From Cytobacillus firmus (GTDB lineage: Bacteria > Bacillota > Bacilli > Bacillales > Cytobacillaceae): 64,000 nucleotides of DNA. The position numbers were made by a program, and so were the translations under genes. A model generated the notes under the pieces. That model did not search any database, had not been told where the DNA came from, and saw only the letters and a list, made by a program, of their open reading frames with translations. Of this stretch, positions 17,166 to 29,656 are shown one piece after another (position 1 is the first letter of the stretch; each line of letters starts with the position of its first letter). The DNA is taken from the NCBI RefSeq assembly GCF_023612095.1, contig NZ_CP086235.1:765001-829000 (forward strand), given 5' to 3'.

Positions 17166-18482
17166 ATGACGGACAAACAGAAAAATTACCGTTTTGAAAC
17201 AATTGGAGTACATGGGGGGCTGAAGCCTGACCCTGTAACTGGCGCGAGAGCGGTTCCGATTTATCAGAATAATGCTTATCAGTTCAAGAATACAGATCAC
17301 GCTGCAGATCTCTTTGCCCTGAAAGAGCCGGGATATATCTATAGCAGGATACATAATCCCACTGTCAGTGTATTTGAGGAAAGAGTGGCCCTGCTTGAAG
17401 GAGGAGTGGGTGCGCTGGCTCTTGCCAGCGGCCAGTCTGCTATTACACTTGCCATTTTAAATATCGCCGAAGCTGGTGATGAAATTGTTGCCGCATCCAA
17501 TTTATATGGGGGTACTTATAATTTATTTGCAGTTACACTTCCCAAGTATGGAATAAAGGTGAAACTGGTCGATCCAAAGGATCCGGAAAACTTCCGGAGT
17601 GCCATTACAGATAAAACAAAGGCTGTCTTCGCCGAAACGATTGGAAACCCGAGCCTGAAAATCCTGGATATTGAAAAGGTTGCCGCAATTGCACACGAAA
17701 ACGGTGTGCCGCTGATTGTGGATAACACTTTTGCTACACCGCATCTTTGCAGGCCTATAGAACACGGAGCTGACATTGTCATACACTCTGCGACAAAATG
17801 GCTGCTTGGTAATGGAACCACAATGGGGGGAGTTATAGTAGACGGCGGAAAATTCGACTGGAATTCTCCTAAGTTTCCAGGCTTTACAGAGCCTGATCCG
17901 AGCTACCATGATATTGTCTATAGCGAAGCAATTGGCGAAGCTGCTTATATTATCAAAGCACGGGTACAGCTGTTAAGAGACTTAGGGCCTGCAATGAGTG
18001 CGCAAAGTGCATTCCAGTTCACACTGGGTCTTGAAACTCTGCATGTGAGAATGAAGGAGCACGTTGCCAATACCAAAAAGGTAGTGGAATATCTGGATGC
18101 CCATCCGGCTGTTAATTGGGTGCTCTATCCAGGTCATGAAGGCCATCCGGACAAAGAATTGGCAGATAAATATTTGCCAAAAGGAGCCGGGGCAGTGGCT
18201 GTATTTGGAATTGCTGGCGGAAGAGAGGCTGGAGCCAAGCTGATCAATAGCCTGCAGCTATGGGCACATGTGGCAAATGTCGGGGACGCAAAGAGCCTGA
18301 TTATTCACCCTGCAAGCACGACTCATCAGCAGCTGGATGAGGAAGGTTTAAAGGCTGCGGGAGTATCGGAGGATCTAATTCGGATTTCGATCGGCATCGA
18401 AAATGCAGAAGATTTAATTGAAGACCTGGAACAGGCGATAGAAGCAGCTGCAGGTCTCACATCACTTGCTGCAAAAGTGTGA
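17166..18482 (+). CDS. metY: O-acetylhomoserine sulfhydrylase (PLP-dependent)
   Basis: Makes homocysteine from O-acetylhomoserine and sulfide in the cytoplasm. A 438-residue Cys/Met-metabolism PLP enzyme with the PLP lysine in [11 protein letters not shown] and the C-terminal signature [19 protein letters not shown], typical of MetY rather than MetB/MetC. Start is the ATG at 17166 after AGAGGAGAG. A longer frame starting at 17040 lies inside the riboswitch terminator and is rejected. Transcription is controlled by the S-box upstream. Confidence 0.9.
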   Translation: MTDKQKNYRFETIGVHGGLKPDPVTGARAVPIYQNNAYQFKNTDHAADLFALKEPGYIYSRIHNPTVSVFEERVALLEGGVGALALASGQSAITLAILNIAEAGDEIVAASNLYGGTYNLFAVTLPKYGIKVKLVDPKDPENFRSAITDKTKAVFAETIGNPSLKILDIEKVAAIAHENGVPLIVDNTFATPHLCRPIEHGADIVIHSATKWLLGNGTTMGGVIVDGGKFDWNSPKFPGFTEPDPSYHDIVYSEAIGEAAYIIKARVQLLRDLGPAMSAQSAFQFTLGLETLHVRMKEHVANTKKVVEYLDAHPAVNWVLYPGHEGHPDKELADKYLPKGAGAVAVFGIAGGREAGAKLINSLQLWAHVANVGDAKSLIIHPASTTHQQLDEEGLKAAGVSEDLIRISIGIENAEDLIEDLEQAIEAAAGLTSLAAKV

Positions 18483-18529
18483 AGGAAAATTTACCATTCG
18501 CTTTTTTCCGAAAGTTTGAAATTTCATCG

Positions 18530-18559
18530 TTGACACCTTTTTAATGGCTATGATACGAT
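18530..18559 (+). promoter_or_regulatory. Promoter of the metNPQ riboswitch transcript
   Basis: TTGACA at 18530-18535 and TACGAT at 18554-18559, 18-bp spacer, located between metY and the second S-box. Confidence 0.55.
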
Positions 18560-18619
18560 AGCAAACGTAATTATAAAACTGCTTAATTCATTTAAAGTAT
18601 TAATTGAATATAGAACGTA

Positions 18620-18778
18620 ACGCTCTTATCAAGAGAGGTGGAGGGAAGTGCCCTATGAAGCCCGGCAACCGTCAATTAGTTGAAATGGTGCCAATTCACT
18701 CAAAGCATAGCTTTGATAGATGAGAGAAAGGACTAAATCTCTTTATGCCTTTCTGCTCATTTGCAGAAAGGCATTTTT
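18620..18778 (+). ncRNA. SAM-I (S-box) riboswitch upstream of metNPQ
   Basis: Core TCAAGAGAGGTGGAGGGA and GAAGCCCGGCAACC. P1 arm CTCTTATC is near 18623 and its partner near 18718. The terminator is a perfect 12-bp stem (ATGCCTTTCTGC and complement, 18745-18774) followed by T-rich sequence. The variable P3/P4 region is longer than in the metY copy. Confidence 0.95.
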
Positions 18779-18878
18779 GCTTTTGCGCATGAAAGCCTAT
18801 GAGGAGTAAAAGATAAGGGAATAAAAGCAGTCTATTAATTATTATCTGTATCTTTCGATAAAAGAGGTGACTATCACG

Positions 18879-19904
18879 TTGATTACTATAAAAGATGTAC
18901 AGAAGATATTTTCTTCAAAAAAAGGCCAGGTTAAAGCAGTTGATGATGTAAACCTGGAGGTAAAAGAAGGAGAAATATTCGGTGTTATCGGATATAGCGG
19001 TGCAGGTAAAAGTACCTTAATCCGCATGCTGAATGGGCTGGAGCTTCCTACACATGGCAGTGTTACTGTGGCAGGCAATGAGGTTTCAAAGATAAAGGGA
19101 AGCAAGCTGAGAAAAGCTCGTCAGGAAATAAGCATGATTTTCCAGCATTTCAACCTGTTATGGTCAAGAACAGTTAGAGAAAATATAGCATTTCCGCTTG
19201 AAATCGCAGGTGTTTCCCGGCAGGAAAGGCTCAAAAGAGTTGATGAGCTCATTAAACTCGTCGGTCTGGAAGGAAGGGAAGATGCCTACCCTTCTCAGCT
19301 GAGCGGAGGTCAAAAGCAAAGGGTCGGAATTGCCAGAGCCCTTGCCAACAATCCAAAAGTGCTCCTTTGTGATGAAGCGACATCTGCCCTTGATCCGCAG
19401 ACAACAGATTCCATTTTGGAGCTGCTCGTAGACATCAATGAACGGCTGGGCTTAACCATTGTTCTTATTACACATGAAATGCACGTGATCCGTAAAATCT
19501 GCCATCGGGTTGCTGTTATGGAAGGCGGCCGAATAGTTGAAATCGGACCTGTGTTGGACGTCTTTAAGAATCCAAAAGCTCTGATTACAAAACGGTTTGT
19601 ACAGCAGGTGACAGAGCCTGAAGAAACGAAGGAAACAATTGATCATCTGGTCGATTTGTATCCAAAAGGGAAAGTAGTCCAATTAGGATTTGTCGGCGAA
19701 TCAGCTGAACAGCCATTGATTACAAACCTGATCCGTCACTTCCAGGTAACAGTTAATATCCTTCAGGGAAAGATCTCCCAGACGCAGAATGGTTCCTACG
19801 GTACCTTATTCATCCATGTTGATGGAGAAGCAGAGGAAGTTGCAAAAGCGATCGAATATATCCATTCTCAGCAGGTGGGCGTGGAGGTGATTTCCAATGC
19901 TTAA
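18879..19904 (+). CDS. metN: Methionine ABC transporter ATPase
   Basis: ATPase of the MetNPQ importer for methionine. Walker A GYSGAGKST, signature LSGGQKQR, Walker B VLLCDEATSALD, and a C-terminal NIL/ACT-like domain (about residues 260-341) that senses methionine. TTG start at 18879 after AGAGGTGA gives 341 residues, as in B. subtilis; an upstream GTG at 18867 lies in that ribosome site. It overlaps metP by eight bases. Confidence 0.93.
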   Translation: MITIKDVQKIFSSKKGQVKAVDDVNLEVKEGEIFGVIGYSGAGKSTLIRMLNGLELPTHGSVTVAGNEVSKIKGSKLRKARQEISMIFQHFNLLWSRTVRENIAFPLEIAGVSRQERLKRVDELIKLVGLEGREDAYPSQLSGGQKQRVGIARALANNPKVLLCDEATSALDPQTTDSILELLVDINERLGLTIVLITHEMHVIRKICHRVAVMEGGRIVEIGPVLDVFKNPKALITKRFVQQVTEPEETKETIDHLVDLYPKGKVVQLGFVGESAEQPLITNLIRHFQVTVNILQGKISQTQNGSYGTLFIHVDGEAEEVAKAIEYIHSQQVGVEVISNA

Positions 19905-20565
19905 TGAATGGTTTCCAAATGTGAAATGGGACTCCATGTGGGAAGCTACTGTGGAAACTCTCTATATGACAACTATTTCTGTTATTGCAACCTTTATTTT
20001 AGGAGCCATTTTGGGGCTGCTGCTCTTTTTGACCTCAAAGGGGAATATCTGGGAAAATGCAGCGATCAATAAAATTATCTCAGCGTTCGTCAATATATTC
20101 CGTTCGATTCCATTTATCATTCTGATTGTGTTATTAATCCCATTTACTAAGTTTCTGCTTGGAACAATGATTGGGGAGGATGCAGCACTGCCTGCATTAA
20201 TTATTGGTGCTGCCCCGTTTTATGCCCGAATGGTGGAAATCGGCTTGAGGGAAATTGACAAAGGGGTAATTGAAGCTGCCAAGTCAATGGGTGCAAAAAC
20301 AAGCACGATCATCTGGAAGGTTCTGCTTCCGGAATCAATGCCCGCCCTTGTTTCGGGAATTACCGTGACAGCTATCGCGCTGGTTGGCTACACGGCAATG
20401 GCTGGTGTAATCGGTGCCGGGGGGCTTGGAAATCTGGCTTATCTGGAAGGATTCCAGCGGAGCCGAAGTGATGTGACGCTTATGGCGACCGTTATTATTT
20501 TAGTCATCGTGTTTATTATCCAGTTTATTGGAGATATCATTACAACAAAATTAGACAAACGATAA
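19897..20565 (+). CDS. metP: Methionine ABC transporter permease
   Basis: A 222-residue inner-membrane subunit with five to six predicted helices and the permease EAA-type loop EAAKSMGAKTSTIIWKVLLPES. Gene order metN-metP-metQ and the eight-base overlap with metN mark a tightly coupled operon under the S-box. GTGGAGGTGA lies before the ATG. Confidence 0.93.
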   Translation: MLNEWFPNVKWDSMWEATVETLYMTTISVIATFILGAILGLLLFLTSKGNIWENAAINKIISAFVNIFRSIPFIILIVLLIPFTKFLLGTMIGEDAALPALIIGAAPFYARMVEIGLREIDKGVIEAAKSMGAKTSTIIWKVLLPESMPALVSGITVTAIALVGYTAMAGVIGAGGLGNLAYLEGFQRSRSDVTLMATVIILVIVFIIQFIGDIITTKLDKR

Positions 20566-20577
20566 GGAGAGATTGAC

Positions 20578-21423
20578 ATGAAAAAATGGTTATCACTTGC
20601 TCTTGCGCTGGCAGTTGCACTTGTGCTTGCAGCTTGCGGCACTTCAGAAGAGGGCGGCAATGCCGGTGAAGGCGGAGATAGTAAAGAAAGCAAAAAGATT
20701 ACAGTGGGGGCTTCCAATGTCCCTCACGCTGAAATTCTTGACGAAGCAAAGCCATTACTTGAAGAAAAAGGCTTTGAACTTGATGTTGTACCATTCCAGG
20801 ATTATGTATTGCCAAACCAGGCTCTAGAATCTAAAGAGCTTGATGCTAACTACTTCCAGCACATTCCTTATCTTGAGTCACAAAAGGCTGAGCATGGATA
20901 TGAATTTACGAATGCAGGCGGAATTCATATTGAACCAATCGGTGTGTATTCCAAAAAGTACAAGAACCTTGAGGAACTTCCTAAGGGTGCAACAATCATT
21001 ATGAGCAACTCAGTCGCAGACCATGGCCGCATCCTTTCCATGCTTGAAGCTGAGGGACTTATCACTTTAAATGAAGATGTAGAAAAAACCGAAGCAACAA
21101 TGGAGGATATCAAAGAAAATCCGAAAAAATTAAAGTTTGATACTGAATATGAAGCATCACTTCTTCCTCAAATCTACAATAATGGAGAAGGAGATGCAGT
21201 CCTGATTAACTCCAACTATGCAATCGATGCAGGATTAAATCCTCTTAAAGATTCAATTGCCATCGAAGATAAAGATTCACCATATGTAAATGTAATTGCA
21301 GTACGCACAGGTGATGAAGAAAAAGAAGGAATTAAAGCTCTTGTTGAAGTGCTTCGTTCAAAGGAAATCCAGGATTTCATTCTTGAGAAATATGAAGGTG
21401 CCGTTGTGCCGGTATCTGAGTAA
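20578..21423 (+). CDS. metQ: Methionine-binding lipoprotein
   Basis: A 281-residue NlpA/MetQ-family lipoprotein. The signal peptide ends with the lipobox LAAC (Cys20), followed by a Gly/Glu-rich linker and the binding domain (VGASNVPHAEIL; ELDANYFQHIPYL). It captures methionine outside the membrane for MetNP. RBS AAGGAGA; 12 bp after metP. Confidence 0.94.
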   Translation: MKKWLSLALALAVALVLAACGTSEEGGNAGEGGDSKESKKITVGASNVPHAEILDEAKPLLEEKGFELDVVPFQDYVLPNQALESKELDANYFQHIPYLESQKAEHGYEFTNAGGIHIEPIGVYSKKYKNLEELPKGATIIMSNSVADHGRILSMLEAEGLITLNEDVEKTEATMEDIKENPKKLKFDTEYEASLLPQIYNNGEGDAVLINSNYAIDAGLNPLKDSIAIEDKDSPYVNVIAVRTGDEEKEGIKALVEVLRSKEIQDFILEKYEGAVVPVSE

Positions 21424-21433
21424 AGAAGAAATG

Positions 21434-21460
21434 CAGGCGTTCACAGCGCCTGTTTTTTTT
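21434..21460 (+). terminator. Terminator of metNPQ
   Basis: CAGGCG pairs with CGCCTG, followed by eight T. Confidence 0.85.
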
Positions 21461-21546
21461 GTGGATCAACAGCCCCGCTTCCCGTATAGATTGAAAAGCA
21501 ATCAAACATACTAACCTAGATACTATTTGAAATGGAGTGGAGATCG

Positions 21547-21918
21547 ATGGAACATTATCATGAACCTTCAAACTCAATAGAAGAAGCCCTGCATGATTAT
21601 AAAGTCGGATTAGGTGTTTTTACTGAAAAAATGCCGGATTTGGCAAAGCATTATAATGCTTTTACAGAAGCCTGCTTTAAAGAAGGAGTTTTATCCCAAA
21701 AAGAGAAGCAGCTGATCGCGCTCGGAATCAGTTTATATTCTCAGGATGAATACTGTATTATTTACCACACGAAAGGCTGCATTGATCAAGGGGCGTCTGA
21801 AGAAGAGATTCTTGAGGCAGTAGGAGTAACAGCAGCTTTTGGTGGCGGAGCGGCCATGAGCCAGGCGGTTACGCTCGTCCAGGAGGCCATGACCGAATTG
21901 AATCAGCAAAATCACTGA
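21547..21918 (+). CDS. yurZ: Carboxymuconolactone decarboxylase-family protein YurZ
   Basis: A 123-residue AhpD-like helical protein. In place of the CxxC of AhpD it has a single Cys in [18 protein letters not shown], that is C-x-x-x-H-x-x-x-C spacing, as in many CMD-family proteins of unknown substrate. Start is the second ATG (21547) after GGAGTGGAG. Position between metQ and suf equals B. subtilis yurZ. Function not established. Confidence 0.82.
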   Translation: MEHYHEPSNSIEEALHDYKVGLGVFTEKMPDLAKHYNAFTEACFKEGVLSQKEKQLIALGISLYSQDEYCIIYHTKGCIDQGASEEEILEAVGVTAAFGGGAAMSQAVTLVQEAMTELNQQNH

Positions 21919-21925
21919 AAATTTT

Positions 21926-21953
21926 CTCCTGCTTGATAGCAGGAGTTTTCTCT
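21926..21953 (+). terminator. Terminator after yurZ
   Basis: CTCCTGC pairs with GCAGGAG, flanked by A-rich and TTTTC sequence. Confidence 0.8.
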
Positions 21954-22175
21954 TGGAATGGTAATTTTTCAGAAAATTTATACAAACAACCATTAATCCA
22001 GAGCATTCGGCCAGTATTCTAAGGATAGGAAGTATGAAAGCGTTTCACCGGATCTCATTCCTTATTTTGCTAATAAAATCAGGTTTTTTCCGCTTTGTGC
22101 AGGGTATAGTGTGAGTGTTAAGATTTTAGATGTAAAACAAATGCTGAAAAGCATAAAAACCGAAAGGATTGATTC

Positions 22176-22364
22176 ATTATCAGTCAGTTACAGCTGAACT
22201 ACACGAGTGAAATGGAAAAAGCTATGCAAGCTGCCCATGGAGTTGGATATGAAGTGTACAGCCGGAAACATGATATTCGAATGGAAGTTGAAAAAAGACG
22301 TGAAGAAGATTATCTTCAAAGCCAGCGCTTAGTTGCAGATCTTGAAAGAAAAATTCATTCCTAA
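22176..22364 (+). CDS. Small charged protein, apparent ATT start
   Basis: An open frame of 62 codons bounded upstream by a TGA at 22170. No ATG, GTG or TTG is in reach of a ribosome site. The only good site, AAAGGA (22163-22168), sits seven bases before ATT at 22176. An internal ATG at 22212 would give 50 residues but has no proper site. The product (MEKAMQAAHGVGYEVYSRKH, then a Glu/Arg-rich helix) is soluble and coil-forming. A terminator follows 33 bases after the stop. Family not recognised. Confidence 0.55.
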   Translation: MISQLQLNYTSEMEKAMQAAHGVGYEVYSRKHDIRMEVEKRREEDYLQSQRLVADLERKIHS

Positions 22365-22397
22365 GTTTTAGGTATATATAATAATGAAGTAAATAGT

Positions 22398-22430
22398 AAC
22401 CAGTGCCAATGATGCACTGGTTTTCTTTTT
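22398..22430 (+). terminator. Terminator after the small ATT-start gene
   Basis: AACCAGTGC pairs with GCACTGGTT and is followed by TTCTTTTT. This supports the gene before it being a transcribed unit. Confidence 0.82.
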
Positions 22431-22567
22431 GCAATACATGAAAATGCAGTACCGGGAAAAAATAGACAGGACATGCTGGTTTCCGGTAATTTCACTCTTT
22501 GATGACAAAGAATATATATGATAAAATCTATATCTACAGGCTTTCTAAACATTTTCGTTTGAAAAGT

Positions 22568-22597
22568 TTGTTAATGGTCTCAAAGAGTTGCTATGAT
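22568..22597 (+). promoter_or_regulatory. Candidate promoter of the suf operon
   Basis: TTGTTA at 22568-22573 and TATGAT at 22592-22597, 18-bp spacer, about 100 bp before sufC. The rest of the 270-bp gap (22431-22697) shows no other feature. Confidence 0.5.
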
Positions 22598-22697
22598 ATT
22601 TGATTTGTTATAAGATTGTAATGAGAATAAAATGAGAATAGAGATTTGCGGATGAAACCGATTTACAAATCTTCTTTTATTGACGGAGGTATATATT

Positions 22698-23483
22698 ATG
22701 GCAGGATCAGTACTTACAATTAAAGACCTTCATGTTGCTATTGAGGGAAAAGAAATACTAAAAGGTGTAAACCTTGAGATTAAAGGCGGAGAAATTCACG
22801 CCATCATGGGGCCAAACGGTACAGGTAAATCTACTTTATCTTCTGCTATCATGGGCCATCCAAAATATGAAGTAACACAGGGAAGCATCACCTTAGATGG
22901 TAAAGATGTTCTTGAAATGGAAGTTGACGAGCGCGCACGTGCCGGCCTGTTCCTTGCAATGCAATATCCAAGTGAAATCAGCGGCGTAACAAATGCCGAT
23001 TTTTTACGTTCTGCAATTAACAGCCGCCTTGAAGAAGGAAATGAAATTTCTCTTATGAAATTCATCCGCAAAATGGACAGCAAGATGGAATTCCTAGAAA
23101 TGGACCTTGACATGGCTCAGCGTTATCTTAATGAAGGTTTCTCAGGCGGAGAAAAGAAGCGCAATGAAATTCTTCAATTAATGATGCTTGAACCTAAAAT
23201 GGCTATCCTGGATGAAATCGATTCCGGTTTGGATATCGATGCATTGAAAGTTGTTTCAAAAGGAATCAACGAAATGCGCGGAGAAGAGTTCGGATGCTTA
23301 ATTATCACCCACTACCAGCGCCTTCTTAACTACATCACACCTGACCATGTTCACGTGATGATGCAGGGCCGCGTTGTAAAATCAGGCGGACCGGAGCTTG
23401 CACAGCGCTTAGAAGCTGAAGGATATGACTGGATTAAGAAAGAATTGGGCATTGAAGACGAAACAGTTGGGCAAGAAGCGTAA
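22698..23483 (+). CDS. sufC: SUF Fe-S assembly ATPase SufC
   Basis: A 261-residue ABC-type ATPase of the SufBCD scaffold that builds Fe-S clusters in the cytoplasm. Walker A GPNGTGKSTL, signature FSGGEKKRNE (the SufC-specific form), Walker B MAILDEIDSGLDIDA. ATG at 22698 after ACGGAGG; the in-frame ATG at 22680 has no site. First of sufCDSUB, the essential Fe-S operon of Bacillus. Confidence 0.95.
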   Translation: MAGSVLTIKDLHVAIEGKEILKGVNLEIKGGEIHAIMGPNGTGKSTLSSAIMGHPKYEVTQGSITLDGKDVLEMEVDERARAGLFLAMQYPSEISGVTNADFLRSAINSRLEEGNEISLMKFIRKMDSKMEFLEMDLDMAQRYLNEGFSGGEKKRNEILQLMMLEPKMAILDEIDSGLDIDALKVVSKGINEMRGEEFGCLIITHYQRLLNYITPDHVHVMMQGRVVKSGGPELAQRLEAEGYDWIKKELGIEDETVGQEA

Positions 23484-23500
23484 GCGTTAGGGGGATCACT

Positions 23501-26479
<2,979 letters not shown>

Positions 26480-26482
26480 ATC

Positions 26483-26498
26483 AATCAAACGTTTGATT
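26483..26498. promoter_or_regulatory. Perfect 16-bp palindrome between sufU and sufB
   Basis: AATCAAACGTTTGATT is its own complement, four bases after the sufU stop, followed by A5 and CTTTTTC. The stem is AT-rich with little loop, so it is a poor terminator. It could be a protein-binding site or a weak attenuator. Confidence 0.35.
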
Positions 26499-26585
26499 AA
26501 AAACTTTTTCGTCTGCCTTGTGTGCTAAAAAAATATGAATTGATAGGGTGTGAACCCTTTCCTATATGAATGGAGGAATACGACG

Positions 26586-27983
26586 ATGGCAAAAAAAATG
26601 CCTGAGATCGGCGATTATAAGTATGGTTTTGCCGATAAAGACGTTTCCATTTTCCGATCAAAACGCGGTTTGACAAAAGAAATTGTAGAAGAGATTTCAA
26701 AATTGAAGGAAGAGCCACAGTGGATGCTTGACTTCCGTTTAAAATCACTGGACCATTTCTATAAGATGCCTATGCCGCAATGGGGCGGAGATTTAGCGTC
26801 ATTAAACTTTGATGAAATTACCTATTATGTAAAGCCTTCTGAAAAGACTGAGCGTTCCTGGGATGAGGTACCTGAAGAAATCAAACAGACGTTTGATAAA
26901 TTAGGTATTCCGGAAGCAGAACAGAAGTATCTTGCAGGTGTTTCTGCACAGTATGAATCAGAGGTTGTTTACCATAATATGCAGGAAGACCTTGAAGCAA
27001 AAGGAATCGTATTCAAGGATACAGATTCCGCTCTTCGCGAAAATGAAGATCTTTTCCGTGAGCACTGGGCAAAGGTTATCCCTCCGACAGACAACAAGTT
27101 TTCTGCATTAAACTCAGCCGTTTGGTCTGGCGGATCGTTCATCTATGTCCCTAAAGGGGTTAAGGTTGATACGCCATTGCAGGCATATTTCCGCATTAAC
27201 TCTGAGAATATGGGGCAATTTGAGCGTACATTAATCATTGTAGATGAAGGCGCACATGTACACTATGTAGAGGGCTGTACTGCACCTGTTTACACAACCA
27301 ACTCACTTCATAGTGCGGTTGTTGAAATCATCATCAAAAAAGACGCATATTGCCGTTATACTACCATTCAGAACTGGGCAAACAACGTATTTAACCTGGT
27401 TACGAAGCGTGCGGTTTGTGAATCAAACGCAACAATGGAATGGATTGACGGAAACATCGGTTCAAAACTGACAATGAAATATCCGGCAGTTATTCTTAAA
27501 GGAGAAGGCGCACGCGGCATGACCCTTTCCATTGCAATAGCTGGTAAAGGGCAGCATCAGGATGCAGGTGCGAAAATGATTCACCTTGCACCAAACACTT
27601 CTTCAACAATTGTATCGAAATCGATTTCCAAGCAGGGCGGTAAAGTAACATACCGCGGAATCGTTCACTTCGGCCGTAAAGCGGAAGGTGCACGTGCCAA
27701 TATCGAATGCGATACGCTAATCATGGATAACCAGTCAACTTCAGATACAATTCCTTACAATGAAATCCTGAATGACAACATCTCTCTGGAGCATGAAGCA
27801 AAGGTTTCAAAAGTATCAGAAGAACAGCTATTCTACCTTATGAGCCGTGGAGTTTCAGAGGAAGAAGCAACAGAAATGATCGTAATGGGCTTCATCGAGC
27901 CATTTACGAAAGAACTTCCAATGGAATACGCAGTAGAAATGAACCGTCTGATCAAGTTTGAAATGGAAGGTTCCATCGGTTAA
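26586..27983 (+). CDS. sufB: SUF Fe-S assembly scaffold SufB
   Basis: A 465-residue main scaffold subunit. It contains the SufB C-terminal block ([20 protein letters not shown], then [20 protein letters not shown]) with the cysteine used in cluster assembly. ATG at 26586 after TGGAGGA. It is separated from sufU by 106 bp, the only sizeable gap in the operon, and is followed by the operon terminator. Confidence 0.95.
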   Translation: MAKKMPEIGDYKYGFADKDVSIFRSKRGLTKEIVEEISKLKEEPQWMLDFRLKSLDHFYKMPMPQWGGDLASLNFDEITYYVKPSEKTERSWDEVPEEIKQTFDKLGIPEAEQKYLAGVSAQYESEVVYHNMQEDLEAKGIVFKDTDSALRENEDLFREHWAKVIPPTDNKFSALNSAVWSGGSFIYVPKGVKVDTPLQAYFRINSENMGQFERTLIIVDEGAHVHYVEGCTAPVYTTNSLHSAVVEIIIKKDAYCRYTTIQNWANNVFNLVTKRAVCESNATMEWIDGNIGSKLTMKYPAVILKGEGARGMTLSIAIAGKGQHQDAGAKMIHLAPNTSSTIVSKSISKQGGKVTYRGIVHFGRKAEGARANIECDTLIMDNQSTSDTIPYNEILNDNISLEHEAKVSKVSEEQLFYLMSRGVSEEEATEMIVMGFIEPFTKELPMEYAVEMNRLIKFEMEGSIG

Positions 27984-27998
27984 TAGATAATTTATTAT

Positions 27999-28031
27999 AA
28001 CCCGTTTACCTGCCATGGTAAGCGGGTTTTT
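27999..28031 (+). terminator. Terminator of sufCDSUB
   Basis: AACCCGTTTACC pairs with GGTAAGCGGGTT (one G-U) and is followed by TTT. Confidence 0.8.
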
Positions 28032-28170
28032 AAATAGGGAATAGGCTATAGTAATTTTTGAAAAATTGATCATTAAATTGCTAAAGTAATGATATACCAT
28101 TTTGATAAAAGCAAATTGGTTTTGATGAATTACGGCTTATATAATACTCAGGCCAAACGGAGGGGTTTCA

Positions 28171-29014
28171 ATGATTATCATAGGCGTAACAGGCTGGGGC
28201 GATCATGACAGCCTTTATACAGGCGCCATTTCGCCAAGAGATAAATTAAAGGAGTACGCCGGCCATTTCCCGACCGTTGAGGTGGACTCTGCATTTTATG
28301 CTGTGCAGCCAAAACGCAACTCCGCGAGATGGGTAAAAGACACGCCAGATGGGTTTCAATTCATTGTAAAAGCCTATCAGGGCATGACGGGGCACCAGAG
28401 AGGCGAAATCCCATTTGAAAGCAAGGAAGAGATGTTTGAAGCGTTTAAAGATTCATTGGAGCCTTATATCGAATCCGGCAAACTGGCTATGGTGCTGTTT
28501 CAATTTCCGCCATGGTTTGACTGCCAAAAGGCCAATGTCGATTACCTTCGCTGGTGCAGGGAGCAGATGGGGAGATCCCCTGTGCCCTGGAGTTCAGGCA
28601 TCAATCATGGTTTCGGCCGGAGTTTAGGGAAAGCACGCTAAGCTTTATGAAAGAGGAAGACTGGATTCACAGCATCTGTGACGAACCTCAAGCCGGTGAG
28701 GGTTCTATTCCAATGGTCCTGGAAACAACCAGTCCTGATAAGGTTCTTGTTCGGTTTCACGGCCGAAACTTTCACGGCTGGCAGAAAAGAATGCGGACAA
28801 CTGGCGGGAGGTCCGCTATCTGTACCGCTATAATGAAAAAGAACTGGCAGAATGGGCAGAACATCTAAAAACGCTCGAGAAAAAATGTAAAAATGTATTC
28901 GTCGTCTTCAACAACAACTCCGGCGGTGACGCGGCAGACAATGCTAAACAAATGATCAAAATGCTCGATATCGAATATCAGCAGCTCGCTCCCAGACAGC
29001 TAGATTTATTTTAA
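28171..29014 (+). pseudogene. yunF: DUF72-family gene yunF with two single-base frameshifts
   Basis: Reads as a DUF72 (TIM-barrel-like) protein similar to YunF, but in three frames. Frame 1 runs from the ATG at 28171 to about residue 133 (ending DYLRWCREQMG). It continues in a second frame (EIPCALEFRHQSWF to FHGRNFHGWQK) and ends in a third (NADNWREVRYLYRYN to the stop at 29014). Both shifts fit loss of one base inside a homopolymer: GGGG at 28569-28572 and AAAA at 28785-28788. The rest is intact, so either a recent pseudogene or sequencing errors. Function of the family is unknown. Confidence 0.85.
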
Positions 29015-29018
29015 ACCG

Positions 29019-29069
29019 GGTGACAGGCACCTATACCACTTCAGCCAACTGGTATAGGTGCCTGTCACC
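29019..29069. repeat. Perfect 20-bp inverted repeat, GGTGACAGGCACC type
   Basis: Arms 29019-29038 and 29050-29069 pair without mismatch around an 11-base loop, five bases after the yunF stop. GGTGACAGGCACC palindromes are a recurrent Bacillaceae intergenic motif. There is no T-run directly after the stem, so termination is possible but not certain. Confidence 0.7.
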
Positions 29070-29131
29070 GTTCACCCTTTTCCATGTCCGCACATATTGT
29101 GTAAGGGAAAAGGAAAGGAGTGGGTGCAGGT

Positions 29132-29434
29132 ATGATTGATTTGAAGCCGATTGATATAGATGGCCACACTTTTTTGAGTGTTTCTGTGCAGCTGCCGAAG
29201 ACCAATCTGCTGGTGGTAACAAATGATAAAGGGTATATCATGTGCGGAGCCCTGGATGTAGCTTTGCTGAATGAGAAGCTTAAGGACCGCAAAGTAATTG
29301 CCGGCAGGGCTGTCGGTGTAAAAACGATAGATCAGCTGTTAAATGCCCCGCTTGAATCTGTCACTTATGAGGCCGAGGAGCTGGGAATTGTTAAAGGAAC
29401 GATCGGAAAAGAAGCACTTCTCAAAATGATCTAA
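29132..29434 (+). CDS. yunC: YunC-like protein (DUF1805)
   Basis: A 100-residue protein of unknown function with a compact alpha/beta pattern (VVTNDKGYIMCGALDV, then AGRAVGVKTIDQLLNAPL). ATG at 29132 lies 11 bases after AAAGGAG; an alternative GTG at 29120 overlaps the ribosome site. Neighbour of yunB and lytH (yunA) as in B. subtilis. The gap 29435-29656 holds only an AT-rich promoter-like tract (TATAAT near 29584) and no gene. Confidence 0.8.
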   Translation: MIDLKPIDIDGHTFLSVSVQLPKTNLLVVTNDKGYIMCGALDVALLNEKLKDRKVIAGRAVGVKTIDQLLNAPLESVTYEAEELGIVKGTIGKEALLKMI

Positions 29435-29656
29435 AGGCATGCCTGGATAGGGCTGTCTTTTTTTAATTCATGATACAGCTCAGCACTTAATTTCCTCATT
29501 CACAAGTAAAACCAGTTTATCCGCAGATAAATCTTTCTATCCGGAAATATATTATAAAGTCACTCTCAAACCGGGAATTTTGTCGTATAATGTAAATAAA
29601 ACCAAATAATTCCCGAAATATAAAGTAGCACCGAAAAAAGGATATGGGAGATACAT

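Noticed and set aside
22035..22047. TGAAAGCGTTTCA as a CcpA cre site after yurZ
   Set aside because: It is palindromic, but the spacing is one base short of the cre pattern and it is not near a convincing promoter.
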